A DNA stretch of 64,000 nt from Natroniella sulfidigena (GCF_023223645.1 NZ_JALKBY010000009.1:1-64000); one strand, 5' to 3'. Shown: positions 1-9,657, counted from the first letter of the stretch. Notes: generated by a model not told the origin, from the sequence alone. Numbers and translations are program-made.

Positions 1-38
1 TTCTTCAATTTCTGACGCTTTCTCAAGCGACATTTAAT

Positions 39-295
39 ATACTATCAAATTCGTTCTTGTTTGTCAAGAACTTTTTTAAGTTCTTTTTTGTTGCCAAATT
101 TCCTTTTGTTGCGACAACATCAAATAGTATATCACTCTCTTTCAAACTTGTCAAGAAAAAATTAAAACTTTTCTGTCTCGACTAGCACAACTAATAATTT
201 AACATATTAGTTCAAACTTGTCAAGAAAAGATTAAATTTCTATATTTCTTGCAAGCGACAATTAATAGAATAACATTTGTGACCTGATCTGTCAA
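39..295 (-). promoter_or_regulatory. Four tandem sigma-A promoters firing off the left edge
   Basis: Four minus-strand promoters, each with TTGACA and a 17-base spacer: -35 at 290-295 with TATTCT at 267-272; -35 at 219-224 with TAAATT at 196-201; -35 at 149-154 with TATACT at 126-131; -35 at 62-67 with TAGTAT at 39-44. Three are followed by a TGTCGC motif near the expected start of transcription. Stacked near-consensus promoters are typical of stable-RNA operons, so an rRNA operon beyond position 1 is the best guess; the gene itself is not visible. Confidence 0.75.
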
Positions 296-463
296 GTATA
301 AAATGATCTTTTTTTAGATTTATAAATTACAAGTTGAAGTGTATAGTTTCTCTGAAAAATCTCTACTATATATAATACCCCTAAACCATCTTTCAGTCTC
401 CCCAAATATTATTTATATTTAATTTGGAGAGATTAACCTAGTTATCAATTAACCCCTAAAGAT

Positions 464-979
464 TTATAACTTAGCATAAGGTTTTTCATTAAAGACTAAT
501 TTATATACTTCTTCTCCTTTACATTGTTGCAATATAATTTCTATTTTTTCAAGATCAGCTGAATCTTTTGATTTTACAGTTATACAATAACTTTTATCAT
601 ACATTTTATTATGCAACATCTTTCTTAGTTCAAAACGAATTTCTGGATAATTAAGAGTAGTTTGATTTTTTAATCTAATTTTTTTAAAATAAATAATTAT
701 GTTTTTGATTTTATCAAATGCTAATTTAGAGCCATCATCATCTTTTACTATAAGCACATCATATTTTTTATTAAGTTTTTCCGCTCTTTGAAAAAACTTA
801 TCTGTGAAATCAAAGAAATAACAAGTAAAGACTACAAAGGAGAACAAAAGATAAATATTAATATTAGCACTTAATAGTTGTATAAGTGTTTGCATAAGAA
901 AGATTATCATTGCAATTATTCGAAGATAATCTTCAAAGAAAATAGTTATTTTCTTATTTAACCTCCTTATCAGCTCCAT
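464..979 (-). CDS. Hypothetical membrane protein
   Basis: Unrecognised protein of about 171 aa. I prefer the ATG at 979 because GGAG lies just upstream; an in-frame start at 1018 would add 13 residues. The N-terminal part has two hydrophobic stretches (around residues 15-55) that should cross the membrane, followed by a soluble, lysine-rich cytoplasmic domain of about 100 residues. It stands alone between the promoter array on the left and the pheT terminator on the right. No catalytic motif is visible and no function is proposed. Confidence 0.6.
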   Translation of the reverse strand: MELIRRLNKKITIFFEDYLRIIAMIIFLMQTLIQLLSANINIYLLFSFVVFTCYFFDFTDKFFQRAEKLNKKYDVLIVKDDDGSKLAFDKIKNIIIYFKKIRLKNQTTLNYPEIRFELRKMLHNKMYDKSYCITVKSKDSADLEKIEIILQQCKGEEVYKLVFNEKPYAKL

Positions 980-1147
980 TAGCACCACTCCCATTTCAAT
1001 TGACAGTTTAAAACTCAAAATATCAGAATTAAAACACCAAAAACATCAATCTTTAACATCTATATAAATTGAATTTAACTTTTTTACCCAAATCCTTCGA
1101 TTTTAAAAGAACTTAAGTAAATTAAATTGAAAGAAACCAGGTATTTA

Positions 1148-1182
1148 AAAAGCTCGGATTATATATAATCCGAGCTTTTAAT
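1148..1182 (-). terminator. Terminator after pheT
   Basis: A perfect inverted repeat, AAGCTCGGATTATA with its complement, is followed by T residues on the minus strand. It lies about 120 bases beyond the pheT stop. The arms are symmetrical, so it could stop transcription from either side. The rest of 1019-1298 shows nothing else. Confidence 0.75.
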
Positions 1183-1298
1183 GATCAAAAAAACCTGCTT
1201 ACATATTATATTATATTAAATCTTAAGTTTCAAATGTTTTTATTTTAACTATTTTTCAAAAACTAATTATCTTTTATTTATTTTTGACCTCTGCTCCT

Positions 1299-3695
1299 TC
1301 ACTGTCTAATCTTAGCACCTAACCTTTGATCTAGCTCCTCTTCTATCTTAGCTTGAACTTGATTAACCTCTTCATCAGTCAATGTTCTTGTGGCTACTCG
1401 ATAATTTAAAGAATAAGCTAAGCTTTTATGTCCTTCCGGAACTTGCTCGCCTTGATATAGATCAAATAATTTAATCGACTCTAAAATCTGATCTCCAATC
1501 TCTAAAATAACATCCTTAATCTCTTGATTAGTAACTTCTTCTTTAACAACCAAAGCAATGTCTCTTGTTAAAGCTGGATACTTCGGCAGTTGGCTATATT
1601 CTCTAATATCAGTTGCCGCTTTAACAATAGCTGAAAAATCTAGTTCAAAGACTGTAACTCGCTGATTTAAATCATAATTATCTAATACTTCAGGGTGCAC
1701 TTCACCTAAGTACCCTATCATCTCACCAGCAACCTCTAATTTTGCTGTTCTACCTGGATGCAAACTCGGATGCTCATTCGCTACAAAATTAACCTCCTCT
1801 ATACCTAAACTAGCAAAATAATCTTCCAAAATACCTTTTAAATAAAAGAATCCAGCAGCATCTAAGTTCCAACTATCGATTAAACCTTCTTTAAGTACTG
1901 CAGCTGATAATTTTAACTCTTCTAATGGTAGTTCCTGTTCAACTGTTGGGATAAATACCTTTCCTAATTCAAAGATACTTACCTCTTCAACATTACGATT
2001 AAGATTAAGTTGGATATTTTCTAATAAATTAGGAAGTAAGGTAGTTCTCAACACGGAGTAATCCTGACTAATTGGATTACCTAATTTAACTACTTCTCGT
2101 AATTGACTATCCTCTGGTAGGTTGATTTGATCAAAAGCAGTTGGACTAATAAAAGAATAATTTTGTACTTCAAATAAACCTAGATCAGTCAAGATATTCC
2201 TCGTTCTATCTTCAATCTTTTGGGGCCAAGTCTTTTTCCCTTGAATAATATCCCCAGTTGGTTTAATTGGCTCTATTTGATCATAACCATAACTTCTTGC
2301 AACCTCTTCTACTAAATCAATCTTTTGATTAATATCAACTCGATAGGTAGGAACTTTGACAGTTAATTCTTCTGCTCCTTCAACTTCAAAATTCAATTTT
2401 TCTAATAAATCCTTAATATCTTCAGCTGTCAAGTCAACACCTAACAACTTCTTTACTCTCTTGGGGTTTAATGTAAACACTTCTTCTTCAACTTCTGTAG
2501 GATAAAGATCTATAATTCCATTGATTACTTGCCCCCCACAAATTTTAGCGATCAATTCTGTTGCTCGTTCTAAAGCAACATCAGCTAAATTAATATCTAC
2601 CCCTCTTTCAAATCGATGTGAAGCATCACTATGAATCCCTAACTTTTTGGCAGTACTTCGTACCACTCCAGGAACAAAGTTAGCACTTTCTAAAAAGATA
2701 GTAGTCGTCTGCTGGTCAACTTCACTATTCAAACCCCCCATTACTCCTGCTAAACAGATCGGTTTTTGATCATCAGCGATTACTAACATTTCTTCATCTA
2801 ATTCTCTCTGTTGATCATCTAAAGTAACTAGTTCTTCCTCAGAGTTAGCTCTTCTAACTACAATCTTTTGTCCTGCTATCTGCTCATAATCAAAAGCATG
2901 TAATGGTTGCCCTAACTCCATTAAAACAAAGTTGGTTACATCAACTATATTATTGACCGGTCTAACCCCTATCGCTTCTAATCTCTTCTTTAACCACCTT
3001 GGAGAATCTTTAACTTCTACTCCAGTAATGATTCGTCCAGCATAACGAGGTGCTAGTTCATCATCTGCAACCTCTACCTTAACCCAATCTTTAATCTGCT
3101 CTTCAATCTCTTCCACTTCAGCTTCTGGCATCTTTACTTCAGTTCCTGCTAAGGCTGCTACCTCTCTAGCTACTCCAACCATACTCAAACAATGAGCATA
3201 GTTAGGTGTTAAGTCTAATTCGATAATAATATCATCTAATCCTAACTCCTCAACAAGCTTATTTCCTACTTCAACATCTTCTGATAAGATAAAAAGACCA
3301 TCTACTCCATCATCAGCTAGCTTCAACTCATCTGTAGAACACATCATCCCCCAAGATCTTACTCCTCTTAGTTCAACCTCTTTAATCTCCATCCCATCAG
3401 GCATTACTGTACCTACAGGAGCAACAGGAACCTTATCTCCTATCTCCATATTAGTTGCTCCACAAACAATCTGTAACTCTTGTTGAGCAATATCAACCTT
3501 ACAGACCGATAATTTATCCGCATTTTCATGTTCAGCTATATCCTTAATTTCACCTACTACTATATCGGTAATTTCCTCTCCTTGATACTCTACACCATCT
3601 ACTTCTAAACCAGCCAAAGTTAGCTGATGGGCCAACTCCTCTGGCGTATAATCAAAATCAACATACTCTTGTAACCAATTATATGAAACCTTCAT
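1299..3695 (-). CDS. pheT: Phenylalanyl-tRNA synthetase beta subunit
   Basis: Beta chain of the cytoplasmic alpha2-beta2 enzyme that charges tRNA-Phe; this chain carries tRNA-binding and editing domains. At 798 aa it has the family's normal length. In order: an N-terminal OB-fold tRNA-binding domain (about 40-150), the B3/B4 editing domain, the B5 domain (about 405-475), a catalytic-like core, and a C-terminal ferredoxin-fold anticodon-binding domain (about 705-797). It follows pheS by 64 bases and has its own AGGGAGG-type site, so the two form one operon under the Phe T-box upstream of pheS. Confidence 0.97.
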   Translation of the reverse strand: MKVSYNWLQEYVDFDYTPEELAHQLTLAGLEVDGVEYQGEEITDIVVGEIKDIAEHENADKLSVCKVDIAQQELQIVCGATNMEIGDKVPVAPVGTVMPDGMEIKEVELRGVRSWGMMCSTDELKLADDGVDGLFILSEDVEVGNKLVEELGLDDIIIELDLTPNYAHCLSMVGVAREVAALAGTEVKMPEAEVEEIEEQIKDWVKVEVADDELAPRYAGRIITGVEVKDSPRWLKKRLEAIGVRPVNNIVDVTNFVLMELGQPLHAFDYEQIAGQKIVVRRANSEEELVTLDDQQRELDEEMLVIADDQKPICLAGVMGGLNSEVDQQTTTIFLESANFVPGVVRSTAKKLGIHSDASHRFERGVDINLADVALERATELIAKICGGQVINGIIDLYPTEVEEEVFTLNPKRVKKLLGVDLTAEDIKDLLEKLNFEVEGAEELTVKVPTYRVDINQKIDLVEEVARSYGYDQIEPIKPTGDIIQGKKTWPQKIEDRTRNILTDLGLFEVQNYSFISPTAFDQINLPEDSQLREVVKLGNPISQDYSVLRTTLLPNLLENIQLNLNRNVEEVSIFELGKVFIPTVEQELPLEELKLSAAVLKEGLIDSWNLDAAGFFYLKGILEDYFASLGIEEVNFVANEHPSLHPGRTAKLEVAGEMIGYLGEVHPEVLDNYDLNQRVTVFELDFSAIVKAATDIREYSQLPKYPALTRDIALVVKEEVTNQEIKDVILEIGDQILESIKLFDLYQGEQVPEGHKSLAYSLNYRVATRTLTDEEVNQVQAKIEEELDQRLGAKIRQ

Positions 3696-3759
3696 CTTAA
3701 TCCTCCCTTACATTATGTAATTTCAAGTCTTTTATTCAACTATTCTACGGTACTTTTTA

Positions 3760-4782
3760 TCAAAATTGACTTAAAAATTTCAGATCATTATCATAAAGCA
3801 ATCTAATATCATCAATTCCATACTTCAACATCGCAATCCGTTCTACTCCCATCCCAAAAGCAAATCCACTATATTCTTTAGAATCTACCCCAGACATCTC
3901 TAGAACATTAGGATGTACCAGACCAGACCCTAAAATTTCTAACCAACCTGTTCCTGAGCAGAGCTTACAACCATCTCCATCGCATTTAGCACAAGAGATA
4001 TCAACCTCAGCACTTGGCTCAGTAAACGGGAAGTAACTCGGTCTAAATCTAACCTCTCGATCTGCTCCAAATAACTCTTTACTCAACTGAATCAAAATTT
4101 CTTTCAAGTGAGCAAAAGAAATATCTTGATCAATCATTAATCCTTCTACCTGATGAAAGACTGGCGTATGAGTAGCATCAATCTCATCAGAACGGTAGAC
4201 TCGCCCTGGAGCAATAATCCTGATTGGTGGTTCTTGCTCTTCTATTGTCCTAACCTGAACTGAAGAGGTATGAGTCCGTAATAATCGCTCCCCTGCAATA
4301 TAAAAAGTATCTTGCATATCACGAGCAGGATGATTGTCTGGAAAATTTAAAGCTTCAAAGTTATAATAATCTGTCTCTACTTCTGGCCCTTCAGCAATCT
4401 GAAAACCCAATCCCAAAAAGATCTCCTTAATCTCATCAAAGACTAAAGTCAAAGGATGCTTTCTAGCCACTCCTTGCTTTTGACCTGGTAGAGTAACATC
4501 AATAGTTTCAGCAACTAATTGCTTATTTTTAGCTGCTACTTTTAATTTCTCTTCTTGAGTAGCTATTAAGTTAGTTATTTTACCCTTTAGTTGATTAGCT
4601 AACTTTCCTACTACAGGTCTCATTTCAGGGGCCAAATCCCCCATCCCCCTTAAAATCTCTGTCACTGCTCCTTTTTTACCTAAATAATTAACCCGCAACT
4701 TTTCTAATTGCTCTAATGAATCAACATTCTCAATTGCAGAAGTTGCTTCTTGTTCAATTTCCTTTAATTTATCCTCCATCAT
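3760..4782 (-). CDS. pheS: Phenylalanyl-tRNA synthetase alpha subunit
   Basis: Catalytic chain of the enzyme, class II fold, joining phenylalanine to tRNA-Phe at the cost of ATP. Its 340 aa match the family. An N-terminal coiled coil (about 1-90) precedes the class II core, with motif 2 around RTHTSSVQVR and motif 3 near GFAFGMGVERIAML at the C-terminus. A Cys-rich insertion, CAKCDGDGCKLC, is common in bacterial PheS and probably binds zinc. The start is one of two adjacent ATGs behind AAGGAGG. Expression should follow uncharged tRNA-Phe through the leader. Confidence 0.97.
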   Translation of the reverse strand: MMEDKLKEIEQEATSAIENVDSLEQLEKLRVNYLGKKGAVTEILRGMGDLAPEMRPVVGKLANQLKGKITNLIATQEEKLKVAAKNKQLVAETIDVTLPGQKQGVARKHPLTLVFDEIKEIFLGLGFQIAEGPEVETDYYNFEALNFPDNHPARDMQDTFYIAGERLLRTHTSSVQVRTIEEQEPPIRIIAPGRVYRSDEIDATHTPVFHQVEGLMIDQDISFAHLKEILIQLSKELFGADREVRFRPSYFPFTEPSAEVDISCAKCDGDGCKLCSGTGWLEILGSGLVHPNVLEMSGVDSKEYSGFAFGMGVERIAMLKYGIDDIRLLYDNDLKFLSQF

Positions 4783-4817
4783 AAATCCTCCTTAATCTAA
4801 TTTATTTATATCTCCAA

Positions 4818-5122
4818 ATAAAAAAATCCATCTCTTTCTCCCAGCTAAGGACGAAAGACAATGGATTATCTTCGCGGTACCACCTTAATTAATCCATCAA
4901 CTACTAATTAATCTCCACTAACTAATTAATAACTAATTGATAGATTATCTCTAACTTCTAATAACGGTAGAAGACCGACCTAACCTACTTTATAGTTCAG
5001 TTAGTAGCTCCAGAGTGAATTTCACCTAATTTAATGAAGATACTTTCAGCTTAGAATACCTTCTCTCTTAAAGTCACTAGATTACTTAAACTCCTTCAAC
5101 ACCTTAAGCATAATTTACTTTG
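4818..5122 (-). promoter_or_regulatory. T-box leader, phenylalanine-specific
   Basis: The conserved T-box core GGTGGTACCGCG lies near 4890-4905 on the minus strand. It is followed by a terminator hairpin (AATCCAT pairing with ATGGATT, then seven T near 4821-4827). In stem I the specifier region reads GAAATTCACTCTGGAG, giving TTC, a Phe codon. The thrS leader has ACC at the aligned position, which supports the assignment. Uncharged tRNA-Phe would stabilise the antiterminator and turn on pheST. Confidence 0.93.
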
Positions 5123-5128
5123 CTTTGA

Positions 5129-5157
5129 ATTATATCACACTTCCCTACCCTTGACAA
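5129..5157 (-). promoter_or_regulatory. Promoter of the pheS T-box transcript
   Basis: On the minus strand, TTGTCA (5152-5157), a 17-base spacer and TATAAT (5129-5134) lie directly upstream of the T-box leader. Confidence 0.75.
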
Positions 5158-5163
5158 GTTAAA

Positions 5164-5958
5164 TTAACCCAACCTCTGCCGTACAGCTTCATAAATAATT
5201 ATCCCTGTTGCCATTGCTACATTGAGTGATTCTGCTTTTCCAGCCAAAGGAATCTTAATCTTTTTATCCGCTGCAGCTAATAGTTCTTCTCGCGGGCCAA
5301 CCCCCTCATTACCAACAATAATAGCAGTTGAATTATTATAATCGACATTAAAATGATAGTCTTCTCCAGCTAAATCAGCTACAATTAATCTAATCTGCTC
5401 ATCTTTTAAGTCCTCTATCAACTTATCTAAATTATCTTCCCTCAAGATAGGAACTCTAAATAAAGAACCCATCGTAGCTCGAATCGTCTTTTGATTATAT
5501 AAACTAACCGTACCTTTAGTCGTAATCACTCCATCAACCCCTGCTGCATCGGCAGTTCTAATAATCGTTCCTAAATTCCCAGGATCCTGTACTCGATCTA
5601 CAATTAAAAGCAATCGATTAGAACCACTTAAGATCTGTTGATCATAGTTAACCTTCTTAACAATTGCTAAAATCCCCTGCGGTGAAACTGTATCAGCAAC
5701 CTGTTGTAATAGATCATCTGTTAATTTAATCAACTCGATCTGACTATCCTCTAGTTCATCTAATAACTCCTGCCCTCTCTTATTTCTTAATAAATAATCT
5801 GAATAAAAGATAGTCTCCAACCCTACTTGCTCTTGTAATGCCTCTTCTATAATTCTAACTCCTTCTAAAACAAACTTATCTTCTTGACGACGATACTTTT
5901 TTTGATACAAAGACCGTAAGTACTTAACTTTATCATTTTTAAGACTTGAGATTTTCAC
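5164..5958 (-). CDS. TrmH/SpoU-family RNA 2'-O-methyltransferase
   Basis: A 264-aa SPOUT methyltransferase that would methylate a ribose 2'-OH in rRNA or tRNA using S-adenosylmethionine. An N-terminal substrate-binding domain (about 1-100) precedes the knotted catalytic domain. The three SPOUT motifs are visible: DRVQDPGNLGTIIRTADAAG, IIVGNEGVGP, and IPLAGKAESLNVAMATGI. The start is GTG at 5958 behind AGAGGGG. It lies downstream of rplT but beyond a terminator, and often neighbours pheST in Firmicutes. The exact RNA target cannot be told from sequence. Confidence 0.9.
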   Translation of the reverse strand: MKISSLKNDKVKYLRSLYQKKYRRQEDKFVLEGVRIIEEALQEQVGLETIFYSDYLLRNKRGQELLDELEDSQIELIKLTDDLLQQVADTVSPQGILAIVKKVNYDQQILSGSNRLLLIVDRVQDPGNLGTIIRTADAAGVDGVITTKGTVSLYNQKTIRATMGSLFRVPILREDNLDKLIEDLKDEQIRLIVADLAGEDYHFNVDYNNSTAIIVGNEGVGPREELLAAADKKIKIPLAGKAESLNVAMATGIIIYEAVRQRLG

Positions 5959-6004
5959 TAGCTAACCCCTCTTCTTTAGTATTCCCTTAATTAATAAAAG
6001 TAAA

Positions 6005-6043
6005 CATAAAAAGAGCCTAAAGCACCAGCTTTAAGCTCCTCTT
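6005..6043 (-). terminator. Terminator after rplT
   Basis: A hairpin pairing GAGCTTAAAGC with GCTTTAGGCTC, followed by TTTTT on the minus strand, starts just past the rplT stop. It should end the infC-rpmI-rplT transcript. Confidence 0.85.
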
Positions 6044-6047
6044 ATTA

Positions 6048-6401
6048 TTATAAGTTTTCCTTAGCTAAATCAACTAATTCAGCAAAACTATCTTGATCAT
6101 TTACTGCTAAATCTGCTAACATCTTTCGATTAATATCAACATCAGCTTGCTTTAAACCATGAATAAATCTACTGTAAGACATACCTTCTTGTCTAGCTGC
6201 AGCATTGATTCTAGTAATCCATAGCTTTCTAAAATCTCTCTTTTTCTGTCTTCTATCTCGATAAGCATAGTGCAAAGACTTCATTACCTGCTCAGTAGCT
6301 GGTCGATATAACTTACTTTTAGCTCCAAAATATCCTTTCGCTAACTTTAATACTTTCTTTCTTTTTTTACGTCTTCTATTACCTCTTTTAACCCGTGGCA
6401 T
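6048..6401 (-). CDS. rplT: 50S ribosomal protein L20
   Basis: L20 (117 aa) binds 23S rRNA early in large-subunit assembly. In Firmicutes it also represses its own operon by binding the infC leader. The highly basic N-terminus ([16 protein letters not shown]) and the conserved stretch around [18 protein letters not shown] are diagnostic. It is the last gene of infC-rpmI-rplT and is preceded by a good ribosome-binding site (AGGAGGGTAT). Length is normal. Confidence 0.98.
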   Translation of the reverse strand: MPRVKRGNRRRKKRKKVLKLAKGYFGAKSKLYRPATEQVMKSLHYAYRDRRQKKRDFRKLWITRINAAARQEGMSYSRFIHGLKQADVDINRKMLADLAVNDQDSFAELVDLAKENL

Positions 6402-6430
6402 TTAGATACCCTCCTTTTCTGATCTTCTAT

Positions 6431-6628
6431 TTATTCATATGGTAATAATTTTTCAACTCTTTTTTGATTACCTTTATCCACTAGTGCATCTTTACTCAGT
6501 TTTCTCTTTCTATTACCACTCTTTTTTGTCATCAAGTGACCTTTATATGCTTTTTTACGCTTAAATTTGCCTTTACCAGTCTTTTTAACTCTCTTTTTCA
6601 TTCCTTTATGCGTCTTCATCTTCCCCAT
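6431..6628 (-). CDS. rpmI: 50S ribosomal protein L35
   Basis: L35, 65 aa, is a small, very basic large-subunit protein. The start MGKMKTHKGMKKRVKKTGKG and the later KSGNRKRKLS are typical. It sits between infC and rplT in the standard bacterial order, with an AGGAGGAATATC site before the ATG. Confidence 0.97.
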   Translation of the reverse strand: MGKMKTHKGMKKRVKKTGKGKFKRKKAYKGHLMTKKSGNRKRKLSKDALVDKGNQKRVEKLLPYE

Positions 6629-6680
6629 GAGATATTCCTCCTCTCACTATAATTAGTTACCAGATTATATGTTCGATAAA

Positions 6681-7196
6681 TTACTTATCACTCTTTGGAG
6701 TTATAAACATAATCATATTTCTACCTTCCATACTTGCTTTACTTGAAACCCGTCCTAGATCTTTAACCTCTTCTGCTAATTTATCCATCAATTCATAACC
6801 AAGTTCTTTATGAGTAATCTCTCTACCTCGGAAACGAATTCTGACCTTAACTTTATCTTTATTATTAAGAAAGCGCTTAGCCATATCAACTTTAACATTA
6901 AAATCATGCTCTTCGATTTTAACGCTCATTTGAACCTCTTTAGTCTTCATCACATTCTGGTTCTTTTTGGCTTCTTTAGCTTTCTTGGCCTGCTCATATT
7001 TATACTTTCCATAATCCATAATCTTACAAACAGGTGGCTTAGCATTAGGAGCTACCTGAACTAAATCCAATCCTTTCTCCTTAGCAATGCTTACCCCTTT
7101 CTTCAACGGCATAACCCCAATTTGTTCTCCTTCATTATCAACAACTCTAATCTCTCTAGCACGAATCCGATCATTGACCTTCAAATCAGTACTAAT
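6681..7196 (-). CDS. infC: Translation initiation factor IF-3, ATT start
   Basis: IF-3 binds the 30S subunit, checks the start codon and initiator tRNA, and keeps the subunits apart. The protein shows the N-domain (around LKVNDRIRAREIRVVD) and the C-domain (around KVRIRFRGREITHKELG). I start it at ATT (7194-7196): a strong AGGAGGTG site lies just upstream, the resulting length (171 aa) and N-terminus fit the family, and infC is known for AUU starts that let IF-3 limit its own synthesis. The open frame runs on to an ATG at 7310, but that part is the leader and its terminator, not protein. Confidence 0.93.
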   Translation of the reverse strand: MSTDLKVNDRIRAREIRVVDNEGEQIGVMPLKKGVSIAKEKGLDLVQVAPNAKPPVCKIMDYGKYKYEQAKKAKEAKKNQNVMKTKEVQMSVKIEEHDFNVKVDMAKRFLNNKDKVKVRIRFRGREITHKELGYELMDKLAEEVKDLGRVSSKASMEGRNMIMFITPKSDK

Positions 7197-7204
7197 TTTA
7201 TATA

Positions 7205-7370
7205 CACCTCCTGAAAATTTTAAAAAGAAAAACAGATGGTCTATAGTAGACCATCCGCTAAATTGACACATCAAAACATAGATTCCCCTAAGGAATCTAT
7301 CCTTGAGCAAATATTAACCCAAAGCTTACTAACTTTAGGTGAGAAGCGGATGACTTCTACTTTATTATTC
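7205..7370 (-). promoter_or_regulatory. L20-type attenuator leader of infC-rpmI-rplT
   Basis: The untranslated leader ends in a terminator hairpin (GATGGTCTACTATAGACCATC followed by T-rich sequence, near 7220-7255). Its upstream part holds CATCCGCT near 7345-7355, which can pair with AGCGGATG at the foot of the terminator and so form an alternative structure. A second hairpin, GATAGATTCCTTAGGGGAATCTA, lies between. This is the arrangement of L20 leaders, in which L20 binding favours termination. Confidence 0.8.
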
Positions 7371-7376
7371 TTAAGT

Positions 7377-7405
7377 AGTATATCACATCTCTATTAAGAC
7401 GTCAA
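7377..7405 (-). promoter_or_regulatory. Promoter of infC-rpmI-rplT
   Basis: TTGACG (7400-7405), a 17-base spacer and TATACT (7377-7382) on the minus strand, just upstream of the leader. Confidence 0.8.
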
Positions 7406-7425
7406 GCAGAGAATTAACTACTTTT

Positions 7426-9339
7426 TTATACTTTTTTTTCTATTTTTTCTAATAGATCATTCTTAAATTCTTCAACCTTAACTGCTCCTAAATCTCCCTC
7501 ACGCCGTTCGCGAACTGATACTGTACCTGCTTCTATTTCATCATCCCCAACAATCAACATATAAGGAATCTGTTGTACTTGAGCTTCTCGAATCTTATAT
7601 CCTACCTTCTCTTGACGACTATCAACCTCAACTCTAATTCCTGCTTCCTCCAATTCTTCCTTAACTTGATAAGCATAATCGAGTTGATCATCAGTAATTG
7701 GAATTATTTCCGCTTGAATAGGGGCCAACCATGTTGGGAAAGCTCCTGCATAATGCTCAATCAAAATTCCCATAAATCGCTCCAAACTACCAAGGATAGC
7801 ACGATGGATCATAACTGGGCGATGTTCTTCTCCATCTTGGCCGATATAAGTTAAATCAAAACGCTCTGGCATCTGGAAATCCAACTGAATAGTTCCACAC
7901 TGCCAACTACGTCCTAAACAATCCTCTAAGTGGAAATCAATCTTTGGCCCGTAAAATGCTCCATCACCCTCATTGACCTCATAATCTAAATCATTAGCAA
8001 GAATTGCCTCCTTTAAGGCACTAGTAGCTTGCTCCCACAACTCATCAGAACCCATTGCCTTATCTGGCTTAGTACTCAACTCTACATTATACTTAAACCC
8101 AAAAGCATTATAAATAGTATCAACCAACTTAATAACTCCACTCAATTCATCCTCAATCTGCTCAGGCAAACAATAAATATGAGCATCATCCTGCGTAAAG
8201 TTTCTAACCCGCATCAAGCCATGTAAAGTCCCAGAACGCTCATGGCGATGCACCAAACCTAACTCTCCTAATCTAATCGGTAGATCACGATAACTACGCA
8301 TTCTATCCTTATAAACTAAAATTCCTCCCGGACAGTTCATCGGCTTAACAGCATAATCTTGCTCATCAATCTCAGTAAAGTACATATCATCCCGATAATG
8401 ATCCCAATGACCAGACTGCTCCCACAACTCTTGATTCAAAATAATCGGGGTCTTAATCTCTTCGTAACCGGCTTTGCGATGCTCTTCCTTCCAAAAATCT
8501 ATTAACTGGTTTCTCACAACCATTCCTTTAGGATGGAAGAATGGAAATCCTGGTCCTTCTTCATGTAAGCTAAATAAATCTAATTTTTGACCTAATTTAC
8601 GGTGATCTCGTTTCTTAGCTTCTTCTAAACGATGAAGATGCTCTTCTAAATCAGACTTCTTAGTAAATGCAGTACCATAAATTCTTTGTAGCATCTGATT
8701 ATTCTCATCGCCTCGCCAATAAGCACCTGCTAGATTCAATAATTTAAAGGCATTTGTCTTTAACATTTTAGTGCTAGGTAAATGAGGACCTCGACAAGGA
8801 TCAATAAATTCACCTTGTTGGTAAAAACTTACTACTTCATCCTCCATCTCCTCAATCAATTCTACTTTATAGTCCATTCCTAATTCCTTCATCTTCGCAA
8901 TTGCTTCTGCTTTAGAAAGTTCTACTCTTTCTATCTCATAACCCTCTTTAATAATCTCTTTCATCTCTGCTTCAATCTGCTCAAAGTCATCCTCTGATAA
9001 TCTTTTTTCCAGATCAAAGTCATAATAGAAACCATCATCAATCGTTGGCCCGATTGCCAATTGAACATCATCAAACAATCGAACCAATGCCTGGGCCAAC
9101 ACATGAGCAGCAGTATGACGATAAATATCCAACCCATCTTCAGAATCAATTGTAATAATCTCTAGCTCAACATCTTCTTCAATTTGATAAGCTAAATCAA
9201 CTTCTTGACCATTTACCCTTCCTGCTACCGAAGCCCTTCCTAGTCCTGGGCCAATATCAAAAGCTATCTCTTTAATAGTAACTCCTTGTTGATACTCTCT
9301 ACTTGAACCATCTGGTAATGTAATCTTAACTTGACTCAT
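7426..9339 (-). CDS. thrS: Threonyl-tRNA synthetase
   Basis: Class II enzyme of 637 aa that charges tRNA-Thr. Domains in order: TGS (about 1-62); the editing domain with HTAAHVLAQAL and the distal DPCRGPH; the catalytic core with NCPGGI, which carries the zinc-binding Cys, RHERSGTLHGLMRVR as motif 2 and MIHRAILGSLERF with a zinc-ligand His; and the C-terminal anticodon-binding domain (about 535-635). Full length and intact. Upstream is a threonine T-box. Between the T-box terminator and the ATG lies an unusually long stretch (about 580 bases) that contains a large inverted repeat. Confidence 0.98.
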   Translation of the reverse strand: MSQVKITLPDGSSREYQQGVTIKEIAFDIGPGLGRASVAGRVNGQEVDLAYQIEEDVELEIITIDSEDGLDIYRHTAAHVLAQALVRLFDDVQLAIGPTIDDGFYYDFDLEKRLSEDDFEQIEAEMKEIIKEGYEIERVELSKAEAIAKMKELGMDYKVELIEEMEDEVVSFYQQGEFIDPCRGPHLPSTKMLKTNAFKLLNLAGAYWRGDENNQMLQRIYGTAFTKKSDLEEHLHRLEEAKKRDHRKLGQKLDLFSLHEEGPGFPFFHPKGMVVRNQLIDFWKEEHRKAGYEEIKTPIILNQELWEQSGHWDHYRDDMYFTEIDEQDYAVKPMNCPGGILVYKDRMRSYRDLPIRLGELGLVHRHERSGTLHGLMRVRNFTQDDAHIYCLPEQIEDELSGVIKLVDTIYNAFGFKYNVELSTKPDKAMGSDELWEQATSALKEAILANDLDYEVNEGDGAFYGPKIDFHLEDCLGRSWQCGTIQLDFQMPERFDLTYIGQDGEEHRPVMIHRAILGSLERFMGILIEHYAGAFPTWLAPIQAEIIPITDDQLDYAYQVKEELEEAGIRVEVDSRQEKVGYKIREAQVQQIPYMLIVGDDEIEAGTVSVRERREGDLGAVKVEEFKNDLLEKIEKKV

Positions 9340-9657
9340 TAATAACCCTCCCTTTTATGAATATCAGTATTGATATTAAGTTTAACTTTTAAAATTACAA
9401 TCTTAAAATATAAAACCTAAAATTAATTTGGAGGTGGCTAAAAATCAGCCTTTCCTCGACTAACTTTTTTTACTGTAAAAAAAGTCAGGAAAAAAAGCTA
9501 AAAAACAGGGGAAAATTAAACTCGCTACCCAAGCTAACTCTTTGCTTAAAATTAACTCTATTACCCAATATTTAAATATTTAATTACTTCTCAGTAAATT
9601 AAATATAAATTTATGCTTAGCTCAGACAGGAATTTTCCTAAAATCTAACTAACTATA

